In this document: one piece after another, positions 7,992 to 16,489 of the stretch
How positions within the stretch are numbered: the stretch's first letter is position 1
Layout of the letters: each line of letters opens with the position of its first letter
NCBI GenBank assembly: GCA_004293935.1
Contig: RDZH01000025.1
Span: 1-40,954 of the forward strand
Source: Alphaproteobacteria bacterium
GTDB taxonomy: Bacteria; Pseudomonadota; Alphaproteobacteria; Rickettsiales; UBA998
DNA: 40,954 nucleotides
Direction of reading: 5' to 3'
Notes under the pieces: model-generated
Database searches by the model: none
Told to the model about the DNA's origin: nothing
What the model saw: only the letters and a program-made list of their open reading frames with translations
Position numbers and translations under genes: made by a program

Positions 7992-9110
7992 TTATTGCGA
8001 CAAAACGGCAAGGTTGGAGACAAAGCGCGTGAAGATGCCACCATCCTCTACATCGCTTACAGCAACCACATCAAGCTGTTGCTCTTGCATGGTTGAGGAC
8101 GTAATATGTAATGTTCCTAATTTCTGCCCAGCACGCACTGGTGCTTTAATCGGCTGCATCCAACGTAGTTCTGCATGGAACGCATCCAACCCTGTATGAG
8201 GCAATAAAATCGTGGCATCTTTTGCAGTGGTCACATCCACATTATCTTGTTCACCATACATGATGGGTAGTGAGGCAAGCACCGTTCCCACAACAGCAGG
8301 TTGCACCGTGCGAAACTCGCTCATAGCATAACGGTAGAGCGACGCTGCTTCTTGCGCACGTTCTTTTTCACTGGAAAGCCCACCGACCACCACATGCACG
8401 CGCCGTCCATTATCTTCACCCGAGATGGTAATACCATAGCCCGCTTCTTCTGTATGCCCTGTTTTTAGACCATCAATACCCATAGAACGGGTAAGAAGCA
8501 CATTGCGATTATATTGTTTAATACCATTATAGGTATAATCTAACTGCTTATAAATAGGGTAATATTCAGGGAAATCCATCACGGTACGGCGTGCCAAGGT
8601 GGCTAAATCCTTCGCTGTCGTCACATGCGCTTCATCAGGCCATCCTGTTGCGTTTTTGAACACACTATTCGTCATGCCAATTTCTTTGGCTTTTTCCGTC
8701 ATACGTTCAGAAAATTGCGCCTCTGTTCCTGCATAACCTTCTGCAAACACGATGCACGCATCATTGCCCGATTGAATCACAATACCCCGCAGCAAATCCT
8801 GCACGGCGATTGAATCACCAAGGCGCACAAACATTTTTGAACCTTGTTTGCGCCATGCTTCTTCACTCACCACATAGGAGGTATCCTCTTTTATCTTGCC
8901 CGATTTCAGTGCATCAAACAGCATATACGCCGTCATCATTTTGGTCATGGAGGCGGGATACATTTGCTCGTTCGCTTTTTTATCAAACAGCACGATCCCT
9001 GTTGCATGATCCATCACAACGGCATGTGTTGCCTTTGTTTCAATCGCATCAGCAGCATGGCTTACGCTCAAACAACATAATAATGATATAATCCACTTCG
9101 TTCTTCGCAT
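7992..9110 (-). CDS. dacC: D-alanyl-D-alanine carboxypeptidase (PBP5/6 type)
   Basis: A penicillin-binding protein of about 372 residues that trims the terminal D-Ala from peptidoglycan stems in the periplasm. Numbered from the ATG at 9110: signal peptide 1-22, active-site SMTK at 54-57, SGN at 114-116, KTG at 216-218 in GLKTGHTEEAGYG, then the all-beta PBP5 C-terminal domain from about 275. PBP5/6 proteins carry a C-terminal amphipathic helix for membrane attachment; FTRFVSNLAVLSQ may be that helix. AGGG lies 9 bp before the ATG at 9110. The dacA/dacC paralogue cannot be told apart here, so the symbol is approximate. Confidence 0.88.
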   Translation of the reverse strand: MRRTKWIISLLCCLSVSHAADAIETKATHAVVMDHATGIVLFDKKANEQMYPASMTKMMTAYMLFDALKSGKIKEDTSYVVSEEAWRKQGSKMFVRLGDSIAVQDLLRGIVIQSGNDACIVFAEGYAGTEAQFSERMTEKAKEIGMTNSVFKNATGWPDEAHVTTAKDLATLARRTVMDFPEYYPIYKQLDYTYNGIKQYNRNVLLTRSMGIDGLKTGHTEEAGYGITISGEDNGRRVHVVVGGLSSEKERAQEAASLYRYAMSEFRTVQPAVVGTVLASLPIMYGEQDNVDVTTAKDATILLPHTGLDAFHAELRWMQPIKAPVRAGQKLGTLHITSSTMQEQQLDVVAVSDVEDGGIFTRFVSNLAVLSQ

Positions 9111-9127
9111 TGAGTACAACCCTATTA

Positions 9128-10279
9128 TTAATCCACCATAATCTGAGCGTCTTTGTAGCCTAAATCACGTGTCTTATGCAAGAGTTTCATTGCATCATCA
9201 TACGATTTTACGGGCGCAAGCGAGACACGGTACATGACATTGCTCCCCACCTCAATAGGTGTGATGTGAACATCTGCAACATGCTTTAATTGCGCTTTTT
9301 GTTTTTTAGCATTCGCTTCCTGCGAAAATGCACCTGCTTGAATGCGGAACATTGCTTCCGTTGCTTTAGGATTTACCGCTTTTTTCTGATCCGTTGCACT
9401 TAAACGTAGCATATCAGCAGAGGTACGCTTTGGTTGAAACACTTCTGTGCTTTTGCCTAATTGTTTTGGAGCATATCCTTGCGCTACATCCACTTTAGGG
9501 GCTTCATACTGATGAGAAACCAATTCAATCACCTGCGTCAACTGATCTTTGCCCTTTTCAGGAGAGCGCGCCACGGTACGCGCCTTAGGTGCGGAGTAAC
9601 CAACTGTTGGTGACTTCTGTGCATAATTTGCACGCGTCACCTCAGAGGATGCCATCGCAAAAGGCAAAGAATTAGAACCCTTCATATAATCAGGAATTTC
9701 TATATTATTAGCAATGAGATATTCCTTTGTTTCATCATCAAGGTACGTCACACGCACCGAGGCAACACCATTGCCAAGCATGTTCAACGCACGCGCTGCA
9801 CCCTTGGAAAGATCGATAATCCGATCATGTGCAAAAGGACCACGATCATTAATACGCACTACAATCGATTCACCCGTATCACGGCGCGTCACCCGCACCA
9901 AGGATGGTAGGGGCAAGGTACGATGCGCTGCGGTAATATCTTCTTGATCAAAACGCTCACCACTGGCAGTCATACGACCATCAAAGCCCGGACCATACCA
10001 TGATGCTTCGCCATGCTCAGAATAGGATTTTTCATAACGCGGATGATAGGTCTCACCCTTAATCGTATATGCCTTACCAAGTTTGATCCCGATAGGACGT
10101 TTTGCATGTTTGCTCACATACGGAGATGGTGCATCACCATCAGGGTTTGATCCGCACGCAACCACACCGACCATCATCATGCTCATCAAGGCATAAGGCT
10201 TCATCATCAGCTTAAAAGAGCCACGGAAGGTGGAACGCACCATCCATTTCATCATTGACATTAGAAATTTCTTTATCAT
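9128..10279 (-). CDS. rlpA: RlpA family septal-ring lipoprotein with SPOR domain
   Basis: A 383-residue lipoprotein; RlpA proteins bind or cut stripped glycan strands at the division site. From the ATG at 10279: a lipoprotein signal with lipobox VVAC (lipid Cys about 42), a double-psi beta-barrel RlpA domain at about 88-180 (EASWYGPGFDGRMTASGERFD, RINDRGPFAHDRIIDLS), a low-complexity Pro/Lys/Ala linker, and a SPOR domain at about 310-383 (MFRIQAGAFSQEANAKKQ). The start is set by AAGG eight bases upstream, which lies inside the last codons of the transglycosylase gene. A longer frame opens at 10348 but overlaps that gene without a ribosome site. Confidence 0.88.
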   Translation of the reverse strand: MIKKFLMSMMKWMVRSTFRGSFKLMMKPYALMSMMMVGVVACGSNPDGDAPSPYVSKHAKRPIGIKLGKAYTIKGETYHPRYEKSYSEHGEASWYGPGFDGRMTASGERFDQEDITAAHRTLPLPSLVRVTRRDTGESIVVRINDRGPFAHDRIIDLSKGAARALNMLGNGVASVRVTYLDDETKEYLIANNIEIPDYMKGSNSLPFAMASSEVTRANYAQKSPTVGYSAPKARTVARSPEKGKDQLTQVIELVSHQYEAPKVDVAQGYAPKQLGKSTEVFQPKRTSADMLRLSATDQKKAVNPKATEAMFRIQAGAFSQEANAKKQKAQLKHVADVHITPIEVGSNVMYRVSLAPVKSYDDAMKLLHKTRDLGYKDAQIMVD

Positions 10280-10284
10280 CGTTA

Positions 10285-11274
10285 TTACCTTGCTATTTCG
10301 TCTGCTAAAAGCCCCACCGCCGTTGCAAACAACCGTGAGAAATTCCATTTTAGCAATACATGGAAGTTAGGATAAATCAAATACGCCCCTTCTTCTGGGC
10401 TACCGGGAAAGATAAACGCTGCCTGCATTGGAAGCTGCGGTAACGCACCACCATGCGCAAAACGCACCCCTTGGGATGACCAAAAACTCAAAGGTCTGAA
10501 CGCATTTATATCTTCTTGTGAGACATCAAACTGTGTAGGCAATAGAATCTGACGACCCCAACGCTGATCAGCAATCCACCCGCTTTGTTTCAAATAATTG
10601 GCAATGGATGCAAAGACATCAGGCAAAGAATGCCATATGTTTTTTCTGCCATCACCGTCATAATCCACTGCATAGTTAAAGAAGCTAGATGGCATAAATT
10701 GACACTGCCCCATTGCTCCTGCCCACGATCCCTTCATCTGATCATAGGAAACATGCCCTTCTTGAATCATTTTAAGCGCGAGAATAAATTCGTTGGTGAA
10801 TAATTCTTCGCGTCGCCCTTCATAAGCAAGCGTTGCCAACGCACGCGGAATATTATGATTACCCGTCACCGCCCCAAAGGATGTTTCCGTTCCCCACAGT
10901 GCCACAATATAGGGTGCAGGCACACCATATTCTTTAGCGATCTTGTCCAACAACATGCGATGCTTGGCATAGAGCGCACGCCCCCGCTTGACGCGATAGT
11001 CGGAAACAATATTTTTACGGTATTTTGTGAATCTTAGGCGATCTTCTGCCTGCGATTTATCCGATGCGATTGCTTTATGATCCACAGTAAAACCATGAAA
11101 CACTTGATCTAGCAACCGTTCAGATATACCCTGTGATTGTGCTTTAGCACGCAACTGGCTCACAAACGCTTCTTGCGTGCGTGGAACGGTTGTTTGCGCC
11201 TTCACTACCATAGGAAATACCATTAATACCACCAAAATTAAGGCTGGTATAATCATGTGTACTCGTATATTCAT
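10285..11274 (-). CDS. mltB: Membrane-bound lytic murein transglycosylase (MltB family)
   Basis: A 329-residue family 3 lytic transglycosylase that cleaves the MurNAc-GlcNAc bond of peptidoglycan. A signal peptide covers about residues 1-26. The catalytic glutamate is E130 in VALWGTETSFG; AGAMGQCQFMPSSF and DYDGDGRKNIW (Ca-binding-like loop) are further family marks. It is not a clear lipoprotein (no lipobox Cys), so it is probably periplasmic or N-anchored. It is the first gene of the transglycosylase-rlpA-dacC-tmk-holB run. Confidence 0.88.
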   Translation of the reverse strand: MNIRVHMIIPALILVVLMVFPMVVKAQTTVPRTQEAFVSQLRAKAQSQGISERLLDQVFHGFTVDHKAIASDKSQAEDRLRFTKYRKNIVSDYRVKRGRALYAKHRMLLDKIAKEYGVPAPYIVALWGTETSFGAVTGNHNIPRALATLAYEGRREELFTNEFILALKMIQEGHVSYDQMKGSWAGAMGQCQFMPSSFFNYAVDYDGDGRKNIWHSLPDVFASIANYLKQSGWIADQRWGRQILLPTQFDVSQEDINAFRPLSFWSSQGVRFAHGGALPQLPMQAAFIFPGSPEEGAYLIYPNFHVLLKWNFSRLFATAVGLLADEIAR

Positions 11275-11403
11275 ACCTCAACTTTTAACAGAGATTGAAG
11301 ATGAGGCAAGCATTTAATGCATCTGAAATGCATTTTTCTTGACTTCTTCCTTCATGAACATCAAAAACGCGACATCATTCACACAATAACACGAAGAAAA
11401 ACT

Positions 11404-12585
11404 ATGCTTATAAATCAGACATCTAACTCTAATTCTGCGCGCATCATCGGGCAAAACCTCGCACGCCAAAGTGCCGACATGTTGCAAAAATACACCTCAC
11501 ATCATCGCATTCTCTACGTGTCTGACCCCTCATCCTATGAGGCTTTTACGAATTTTTTCCCTTTGATCGAGGGGCGATTCCACCTCTATGACGCATCCCC
11601 CACCGCATCACGAGACGATGCTGACGAGCTAGCACACCTCATTGATGATGCTGAACTTGTCATCGGCATAGGCAGTGGCACGATCAATGATCTATGCAAA
11701 TATGCAGCTTTTCAGCGAGGCATCCCTTATATCATCATCGCCACTGCTCCATCGATGAATGGCTACACATCCGCCAATGCATCCTTGCTGCATGATGGGC
11801 ATAAACAATCTTTTGCGTGCCATGCACCCATCCTATGCATTGCTGATCTTGATCTATTGGCTCATGCCCCTGCGCGTTTGCGTGCTGCTGGAGTGGGTGA
11901 TACCCTATGCCGTAGCGTGATCATGACGGATATTGCCTTAGCGCATCATCTATGCGGAGCACCCACTTATGCCGATTATTTTGCCATGACGCACAAAAAT
12001 GAGCTGCAATTAGTCCATAGCCTTGAAACAGAACGTGGGGTTGGCATTGAAAGCACCAAAACACTAATGACGATGCTCCTTGATGCAGGCGATGCGATGC
12101 ACTGCGCACATAGTAGCGCACCCGCTAGCCAAGGGGAGCATATGATGGCACATCTCTTGGAAACTCTTGCACCTGATGTCACCGAAGGGGTGTATCATGG
12201 GGAACTGATAAGCATCACTACCTTAGCGTATGCAGCCCTGCAAGAACAATGCATCCAACAAACGCTTGAAGGTTTCACCCCCGTAGCTTTTCCAAAAAAC
12301 ATGGTAATTGCACCCTGCGATCCTGATTTGCACGCTTCATGGCATAGGGCATATGAAGAAAAACGCGCCATGCTGCTTCCCGAAGCACAGCGTCCCGCAT
12401 TGCCTGTGATGCCCGCACGCCTACCCTATGATGCCCTCACCTCCGCCCTACGTTATGCAGGATGCCCACTCACATGGGAAGATATTGGGGGAGAAGCACA
12501 CGATGTGCAACACGCACTAAACTATGCACGCTTCACACGCGCACGTTGGACTTATCTTGATCTTATGCCGTATATAGTCGTTTGA
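11404..12585 (+). CDS. sn-Glycerol-1-phosphate dehydrogenase homologue (EgsA/AraM family)
   Basis: A 393-residue enzyme of the iron-containing alcohol dehydrogenase superfamily, G1PDH branch, which reduces dihydroxyacetone phosphate to glycerol-1-phosphate. From the ATG at 11404: nucleotide-binding GIGSGTIND (88-96), ATAPSMNGYTSANASL (113-128), and metal ligands expected at D166 (GVGDTL), H246 (SQGEHMMAH) and H265 (VYHGE), all present. The family is archaeal in origin (membrane-lipid backbone), with bacterial members such as AraM. The function in this bacterium is unknown. The start is chosen by family length; the ribosome site is weak. The last residues IVV and the stop lie inside palindromic element A' (12573-12624). 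Confidence 0.8.
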   Translation: MLINQTSNSNSARIIGQNLARQSADMLQKYTSHHRILYVSDPSSYEAFTNFFPLIEGRFHLYDASPTASRDDADELAHLIDDAELVIGIGSGTINDLCKYAAFQRGIPYIIIATAPSMNGYTSANASLLHDGHKQSFACHAPILCIADLDLLAHAPARLRAAGVGDTLCRSVIMTDIALAHHLCGAPTYADYFAMTHKNELQLVHSLETERGVGIESTKTLMTMLLDAGDAMHCAHSSAPASQGEHMMAHLLETLAPDVTEGVYHGELISITTLAYAALQEQCIQQTLEGFTPVAFPKNMVIAPCDPDLHASWHRAYEEKRAMLLPEAQRPALPVMPARLPYDALTSALRYAGCPLTWEDIGGEAHDVQHALNYARFTRARWTYLDLMPYIVV

Positions 12586-12624
12586 CAAAAAAATTACTTA
12601 TTTTTATGTCAAAGAACGACTATA
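12573..12624. repeat. Palindromic gene-end element A' (site 3)
   Basis: A 52-bp hairpin with outer arms TATAGTCGTT (12573-12582) and AACGACTATA (12615-12624). Inner pairing of TTTGACA with TGTCAAA and of an A-run with a T-run follows. It covers the end of the glycerol-1-phosphate dehydrogenase gene (stop TGA 12583-12585). It shares only the TATAG/CTATA borders and position with element A, not its sequence. Confidence 0.75.
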
Positions 12625-12635
12625 ACATTATGATT

Positions 12636-12698
12636 TATAGTGCTTTTACCATTATATACTTACCGATCAATCGGTAATTATATAATGGAAGCACTATA
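12636..12698. repeat. Palindromic gene-end element B' (site 3)
   Basis: A 63-bp hairpin: left arm TATAGTGCTT-TTA-CCATTATATA (12636-12658), right arm TATATAATGGAAGCACTATA (12679-12698), plus a central small hairpin TACCGAT/ATCGGTA. The left arm carries three extra bases. On the minus strand it encodes the last six residues (YSASII) and stop of hflX. Confidence 0.8.
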
Positions 12699-13985
12699 CA
12701 CCTGATACGGACGCAAGTGAAATTCCTGATAAAATTTGCCCATAGACGCATCGGAAAGCCCAACAGTAATACGCACCACTCCATCAAACTGTTCAATATG
12801 CCGAATAATGCCGTGACGATGCAGCCATGCTTGCGCACGCCCATCACTATGAGCCACGTCATAGCATACTTCATGAAATAATGTACGGCTTAGTTGATGC
12901 TCCAATGCCACAAGCAATGCTTCCATCCCTTCCCCCGTATGAGCCGAAATACGCCAGACATCATCATCACGACCATAACGGCGCGGATCATCTTCATGCA
13001 GCACATCGCATTTATTCCATACCTCCAGCATTGGCGGCACATCCTCAGGCGATCCAAATAATTCGCTTAAAACAGCGAGTACATCCTGCTTTTGCGCATG
13101 GCTATCACGATGCGTGATGTCACGCACATGCACCAATAAATCCGCTTGTCGCACTTCTTCTAAGGTTGCCCGAAAGGCTGCGATAAGCTGTGTTGGTAAA
13201 TTAGAAATGAATCCTACCGTATCCGACAAAATAATATCCATACCCGAAGGCAAGCGCACTTTGCGCGTTGTTGGATCAAGCGTTGCAAATAATGCATCTT
13301 CTGCTAACACACGCGCATCGGTCAGACGATTAAAGACACTCGATTTTCCTGCATTGGTATATCCCACAAGCGCGACCGTGGGAAAAGGCACAGCCTCTCG
13401 CCCTTTACGGTGCAACCCGCGTGTTTGCACTACCTTCTCTAATTGCTCTTTAATGACGGCAATACGCTCTTTAATCAAACGGCGATCCGTTTCAATTTGT
13501 GATTCTCCGGGTCCACCCATAAAACCAAAGCCACCGCGCTGCCGTTCCAGATGCGTCCATGAGCGTACCAAGCGACTTTTTTGATAGTCTAACGCGGCAA
13601 GCTCTACTTGTAGCTTCCCCTCTTTTGTTTGCGCCCTGTCACCAAAAATCTCTAAAATCAGAGCATTGCGATCAATAACCTTGGCTGCAAGCGCACGCTC
13701 TAAATTACGTTGCTGCATGGGCGTGAGGCTGCAATCGATCACCACCACGTGAATATCATGTGCCTTCACCACTTCGGCAATATGCTCCACTTGCCCCGCG
13801 CCCAACACAGTAGCAGGCTTTATCTCAGACATCTGAAAAATAAGCCCTTGCACAATCTCAAGATGAATTGCCTGTGTTAGATTGACTGCCTCTTCTAATC
13901 GCGCTTGAGGTTCGCGCATTGCTTGGCGTTTTTCTGCTTTGACGATGGGGCATACGACCACCGCCCGTGTAGTTTGCTTGTGCAT
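12678..13985 (-). CDS. hflX: Ribosome-associated GTPase HflX
   Basis: A 435-residue GTPase that binds 50S/70S ribosomes and can split stalled ribosomes. The N-terminal HflX domain spans about residues 20-195, with the signature GGFGFMGGPGESQIETDRR (151-169); the G domain begins with GYTNAGKSS (208-216), DTVGF (255-259) and NKCD near 323. It lies 37 bp downstream of hfq on the same strand, the normal hfq-hflX pair. The C-terminal YSASII and the stop codon are encoded inside palindromic element B' (12636-12698). Confidence 0.92.
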   Translation of the reverse strand: MHKQTTRAVVVCPIVKAEKRQAMREPQARLEEAVNLTQAIHLEIVQGLIFQMSEIKPATVLGAGQVEHIAEVVKAHDIHVVVIDCSLTPMQQRNLERALAAKVIDRNALILEIFGDRAQTKEGKLQVELAALDYQKSRLVRSWTHLERQRGGFGFMGGPGESQIETDRRLIKERIAVIKEQLEKVVQTRGLHRKGREAVPFPTVALVGYTNAGKSSVFNRLTDARVLAEDALFATLDPTTRKVRLPSGMDIILSDTVGFISNLPTQLIAAFRATLEEVRQADLLVHVRDITHRDSHAQKQDVLAVLSELFGSPEDVPPMLEVWNKCDVLHEDDPRRYGRDDDVWRISAHTGEGMEALLVALEHQLSRTLFHEVCYDVAHSDGRAQAWLHRHGIIRHIEQFDGVVRITVGLSDASMGKFYQEFHLRPYQVYSASII

Positions 13986-14022
13986 GAATTATGTCCCTCT
14001 CACGACACAAGAAAAAATGATA

Positions 14023-14295
14023 TTAGGCAATCTGTAAATCCCCCTCATAACTCATGGCGGAATCTTCTATATTTTTTCCAAAAATATCTATAGAACCAGC
14101 AGGAACGATTGTGGCAATGCTGTGCTTATAGACAAGCTGTGTTTGCGCACTACGACGCAACAACACCGCAAAACTATCAAAGGCACTGACTACGCCTTGC
14201 AATTTCACACCATTCACTAAAAAAACAGTCACTTGTTGTTTTTCTTTACGACATGCATTAAGAAAAGCATCATGAATCTGGAATGAGTCTTTCAT
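14023..14295 (-). CDS. hfq: RNA chaperone Hfq
   Basis: A 90-residue Sm-like hexameric protein that pairs small RNAs with mRNAs. Seen: [20 protein letters not shown], the Sm1 motif [19 protein letters not shown], the Sm2 motif [10 protein letters not shown], and a short acidic tail. The start at 14295 is chosen because AAGG lies nine bases upstream and the protein then begins like other Hfq proteins; an in-frame ATG at 14319 would add eight residues. Followed by hflX. Confidence 0.93.
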   Translation of the reverse strand: MKDSFQIHDAFLNACRKEKQQVTVFLVNGVKLQGVVSAFDSFAVLLRRSAQTQLVYKHSIATIVPAGSIDIFGKNIEDSAMSYEGDLQIA

Positions 14296-14404
14296 AGATA
14301 TGTACCTTATATTACTCAAAAAAACACATAGTTCTTAATACATAGTACATCGATTTTTAATCAACAACAAAGAAAAATCAAAAAAACTCGGCTATATGCG
14401 TTAT

Positions 14405-14728
14405 CTAGTTCACAACTGATGGAGATGCATCACACAAAGTGATCGGCACAACCTTCATAGGGTCAAAACCATAATGAAGTTGCAACTCAAGCATGACATC
14501 TTCATCGGGCAAGCCTTTACCCGCAGACGTGACGGTAGCAAAAGGCGGAACATCAAATCTTTTGATGGATCGGATCAGTTCTTCCTCACGATGTTCAGGA
14601 CTCAAGACGAACATATATCCCAAATGCCCTGAAGGAAATTTGCACTTAAAGTAATAAGGTTTACGTGATATGCTTTGCTCACGCAACGTAGTGGCTAGTT
14701 CTATCATTTCTTTTCTCGCTGGCATCAT
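14405..14728 (-). CDS. Hypothetical protein, 107 residues
   Basis: Not recognised. A soluble, mixed-charge protein without signal peptide or membrane segment; the middle reads YYFKCKFPSGHLGYMFVLSPEHREEELIRSIKRF, the end VVPITLCDASPSVVN. A strong ribosome site (GGGGGAGG) stands just before two adjacent ATGs at 14728 and 14725, which supports a real gene. It lies between cysS (upstream, 217 bp away) and hfq (110 bp downstream) on the same strand. The gap 14729-14945 is AT-rich and shows no gene or tRNA. Confidence 0.6.
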   Translation of the reverse strand: MMPARKEMIELATTLREQSISRKPYYFKCKFPSGHLGYMFVLSPEHREEELIRSIKRFDVPPFATVTSAGKGLPDEDVMLELQLHYGFDPMKVVPITLCDASPSVVN

Positions 14729-14945
14729 TGCCTCCCCCTTCGCGCCGTTGCTTCAACATCATGCCCAACACATGAAACATTTCCTACAACAGCGAAACAT
14801 GAATTACTATACATAATAATAGCGAAGATTATTTAACAATGTCCTAATACATTACACAATTATCATAATTGAATCGGAGTGTACACAAGCCCTACACATA
14901 AGTAAAGTCTTATATTACAATATTGACATTACATTTGCTTCATGT

Positions 14946-16331
14946 TTATGTCACGCTGTACGTTACGCTACCATCTGCTGCATCCATCAATATGACCCCG
15001 TGCGCCTCACACAAAGCCCGAATACGATCCGCTTCTGCCCAATTTCGCTCAGCTTTTGCAACCTTGCGCTGCGCAATATAACCTTCTATCTCCTCATGCG
15101 AGAGCGTTGACTGAGCGGTGATTTTTTTGGACTCATCGGCACGAAAAATCCTGTACTTTTCCCATTGTTCATAATTTTGTATAATTCCAAGTAATGCCCC
15201 TGATGCTTGCAACTGCGTATCATGACATTGGTGCAATGCAGCCATCGCTTTAGGCATATTGAGATCATGGCATAATGCTTCTAAAACCGCTGGTTCTGGC
15301 ACATCCGATTGCGGTACATTTTTTATGCGCGCATATAATTTATCAAGCTGCTTAATGGAATCATCGAGCAATTTATCATTCCAATCCAATGGTTTAGCAT
15401 AATGCGCACTGAGCAAAGCAAAGCGAATCGCTTCTCCTGCAACATTTTTGTCTAATAAATCCTTCACTGTGATAAAATTACCAAGGGACTTCGACATTTT
15501 CTCCCCATTGACCGTCAAAAAGCCATTATGCACCCACATACGGGCATAATGCGAGTGCGGGTTTGCACAGCATGATTGCGCAATTTCATTTTCATGATGG
15601 GGGAATTTCAAATCCGCTCCACCGCCATGTATATCAAAATTCACTCCAAGATATTTCGTCGACATCGCAGAACACTCAATATGCCACCCCGGCCGACCAA
15701 CTCCCCACGGGCTATCAAAACGGCTGGAGGGATCATCCTGTGCATCGGCAGGTTTCCACAAAACAAAATCTCCCGGATTACGCTTATACGATTCCACCGC
15801 AATACGCGCCCCTGCTTCTTGATCTTCCACAGCACGCCCCGAAAGCATCCCATAGTGCCAATGATCTGTTGCGGGAGCGGTGACATCGAACAATACATGC
15901 TGATCGGACTCATAGGCATGTCCTGAGGCAATCAAGCGTTCCACCATCGCAATAATTTCAGCAATATGCTCCGTGGCGCGTGGCTCATGGTTGGGCGATA
16001 CACATCCCAATGCCGCCACATCCTCATGAAATTGCTGCGTCACTTCATGGGTGAGTTGCTGAATGGAGCAATGTCGTTGAATAGCTGCCTCATTGATTTT
16101 ATCATCCACATCCGTGATATTACGCACATAGATGATCCCATTCTTGCCATAAACATGGCACAACACACGGTACAGCACATCATAGACAACAACCGAACGG
16201 GCATTGCCAATATGCGGACGATTATATACCGTTGGTCCGCACACATACATACCAATAGGTTGCTCATGCTTGATCAACGGGTCTTTATGCTTCGTCAGGG
16301 AATTATAAAGGTAGATAGGTGCTTCTGTCAT
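14946..16331 (-). CDS. cysS: Cysteinyl-tRNA synthetase
   Basis: A 461-residue class I synthetase that charges tRNA-Cys. From the ATG at 16331: C31 in MYVCGPTVYN, HIGN (40-43), zinc ligands C220 (WHIECSAMS), H245 and E249 (PHHENE), and KMSKS (278-282). The length equals that of the E. coli enzyme. An upstream extension of the frame to 16499 would run through the promoter region of the divergent gene and has no family counterpart. Divergent from the NDUFA9-like gene over 158 bp. Confidence 0.93.
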   Translation of the reverse strand: MTEAPIYLYNSLTKHKDPLIKHEQPIGMYVCGPTVYNRPHIGNARSVVVYDVLYRVLCHVYGKNGIIYVRNITDVDDKINEAAIQRHCSIQQLTHEVTQQFHEDVAALGCVSPNHEPRATEHIAEIIAMVERLIASGHAYESDQHVLFDVTAPATDHWHYGMLSGRAVEDQEAGARIAVESYKRNPGDFVLWKPADAQDDPSSRFDSPWGVGRPGWHIECSAMSTKYLGVNFDIHGGGADLKFPHHENEIAQSCCANPHSHYARMWVHNGFLTVNGEKMSKSLGNFITVKDLLDKNVAGEAIRFALLSAHYAKPLDWNDKLLDDSIKQLDKLYARIKNVPQSDVPEPAVLEALCHDLNMPKAMAALHQCHDTQLQASGALLGIIQNYEQWEKYRIFRADESKKITAQSTLSHEEIEGYIAQRKVAKAERNWAEADRIRALCEAHGVILMDAADGSVTYSVT

Positions 16332-16489
16332 GGTTGAATCTCGTTTTTTCTGCTTTAGGGGCATCACTCTAGTGCATTTTACGTTTTTTTCAATAGCATT
16401 CTTTATAGTGATGCGCGTGCAGTGCGATGAAACCATTGCATCGCAAAAGAGATACTGATATGGTGCATCATACTTAAAGGAGACGTGGC

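Noticed and set aside
14729-14945. Possible tRNA or small RNA between cysS and the hypothetical gene
   Set aside because: No cloverleaf, no T-loop GGTTCRA motif and no terminator hairpin could be seen.
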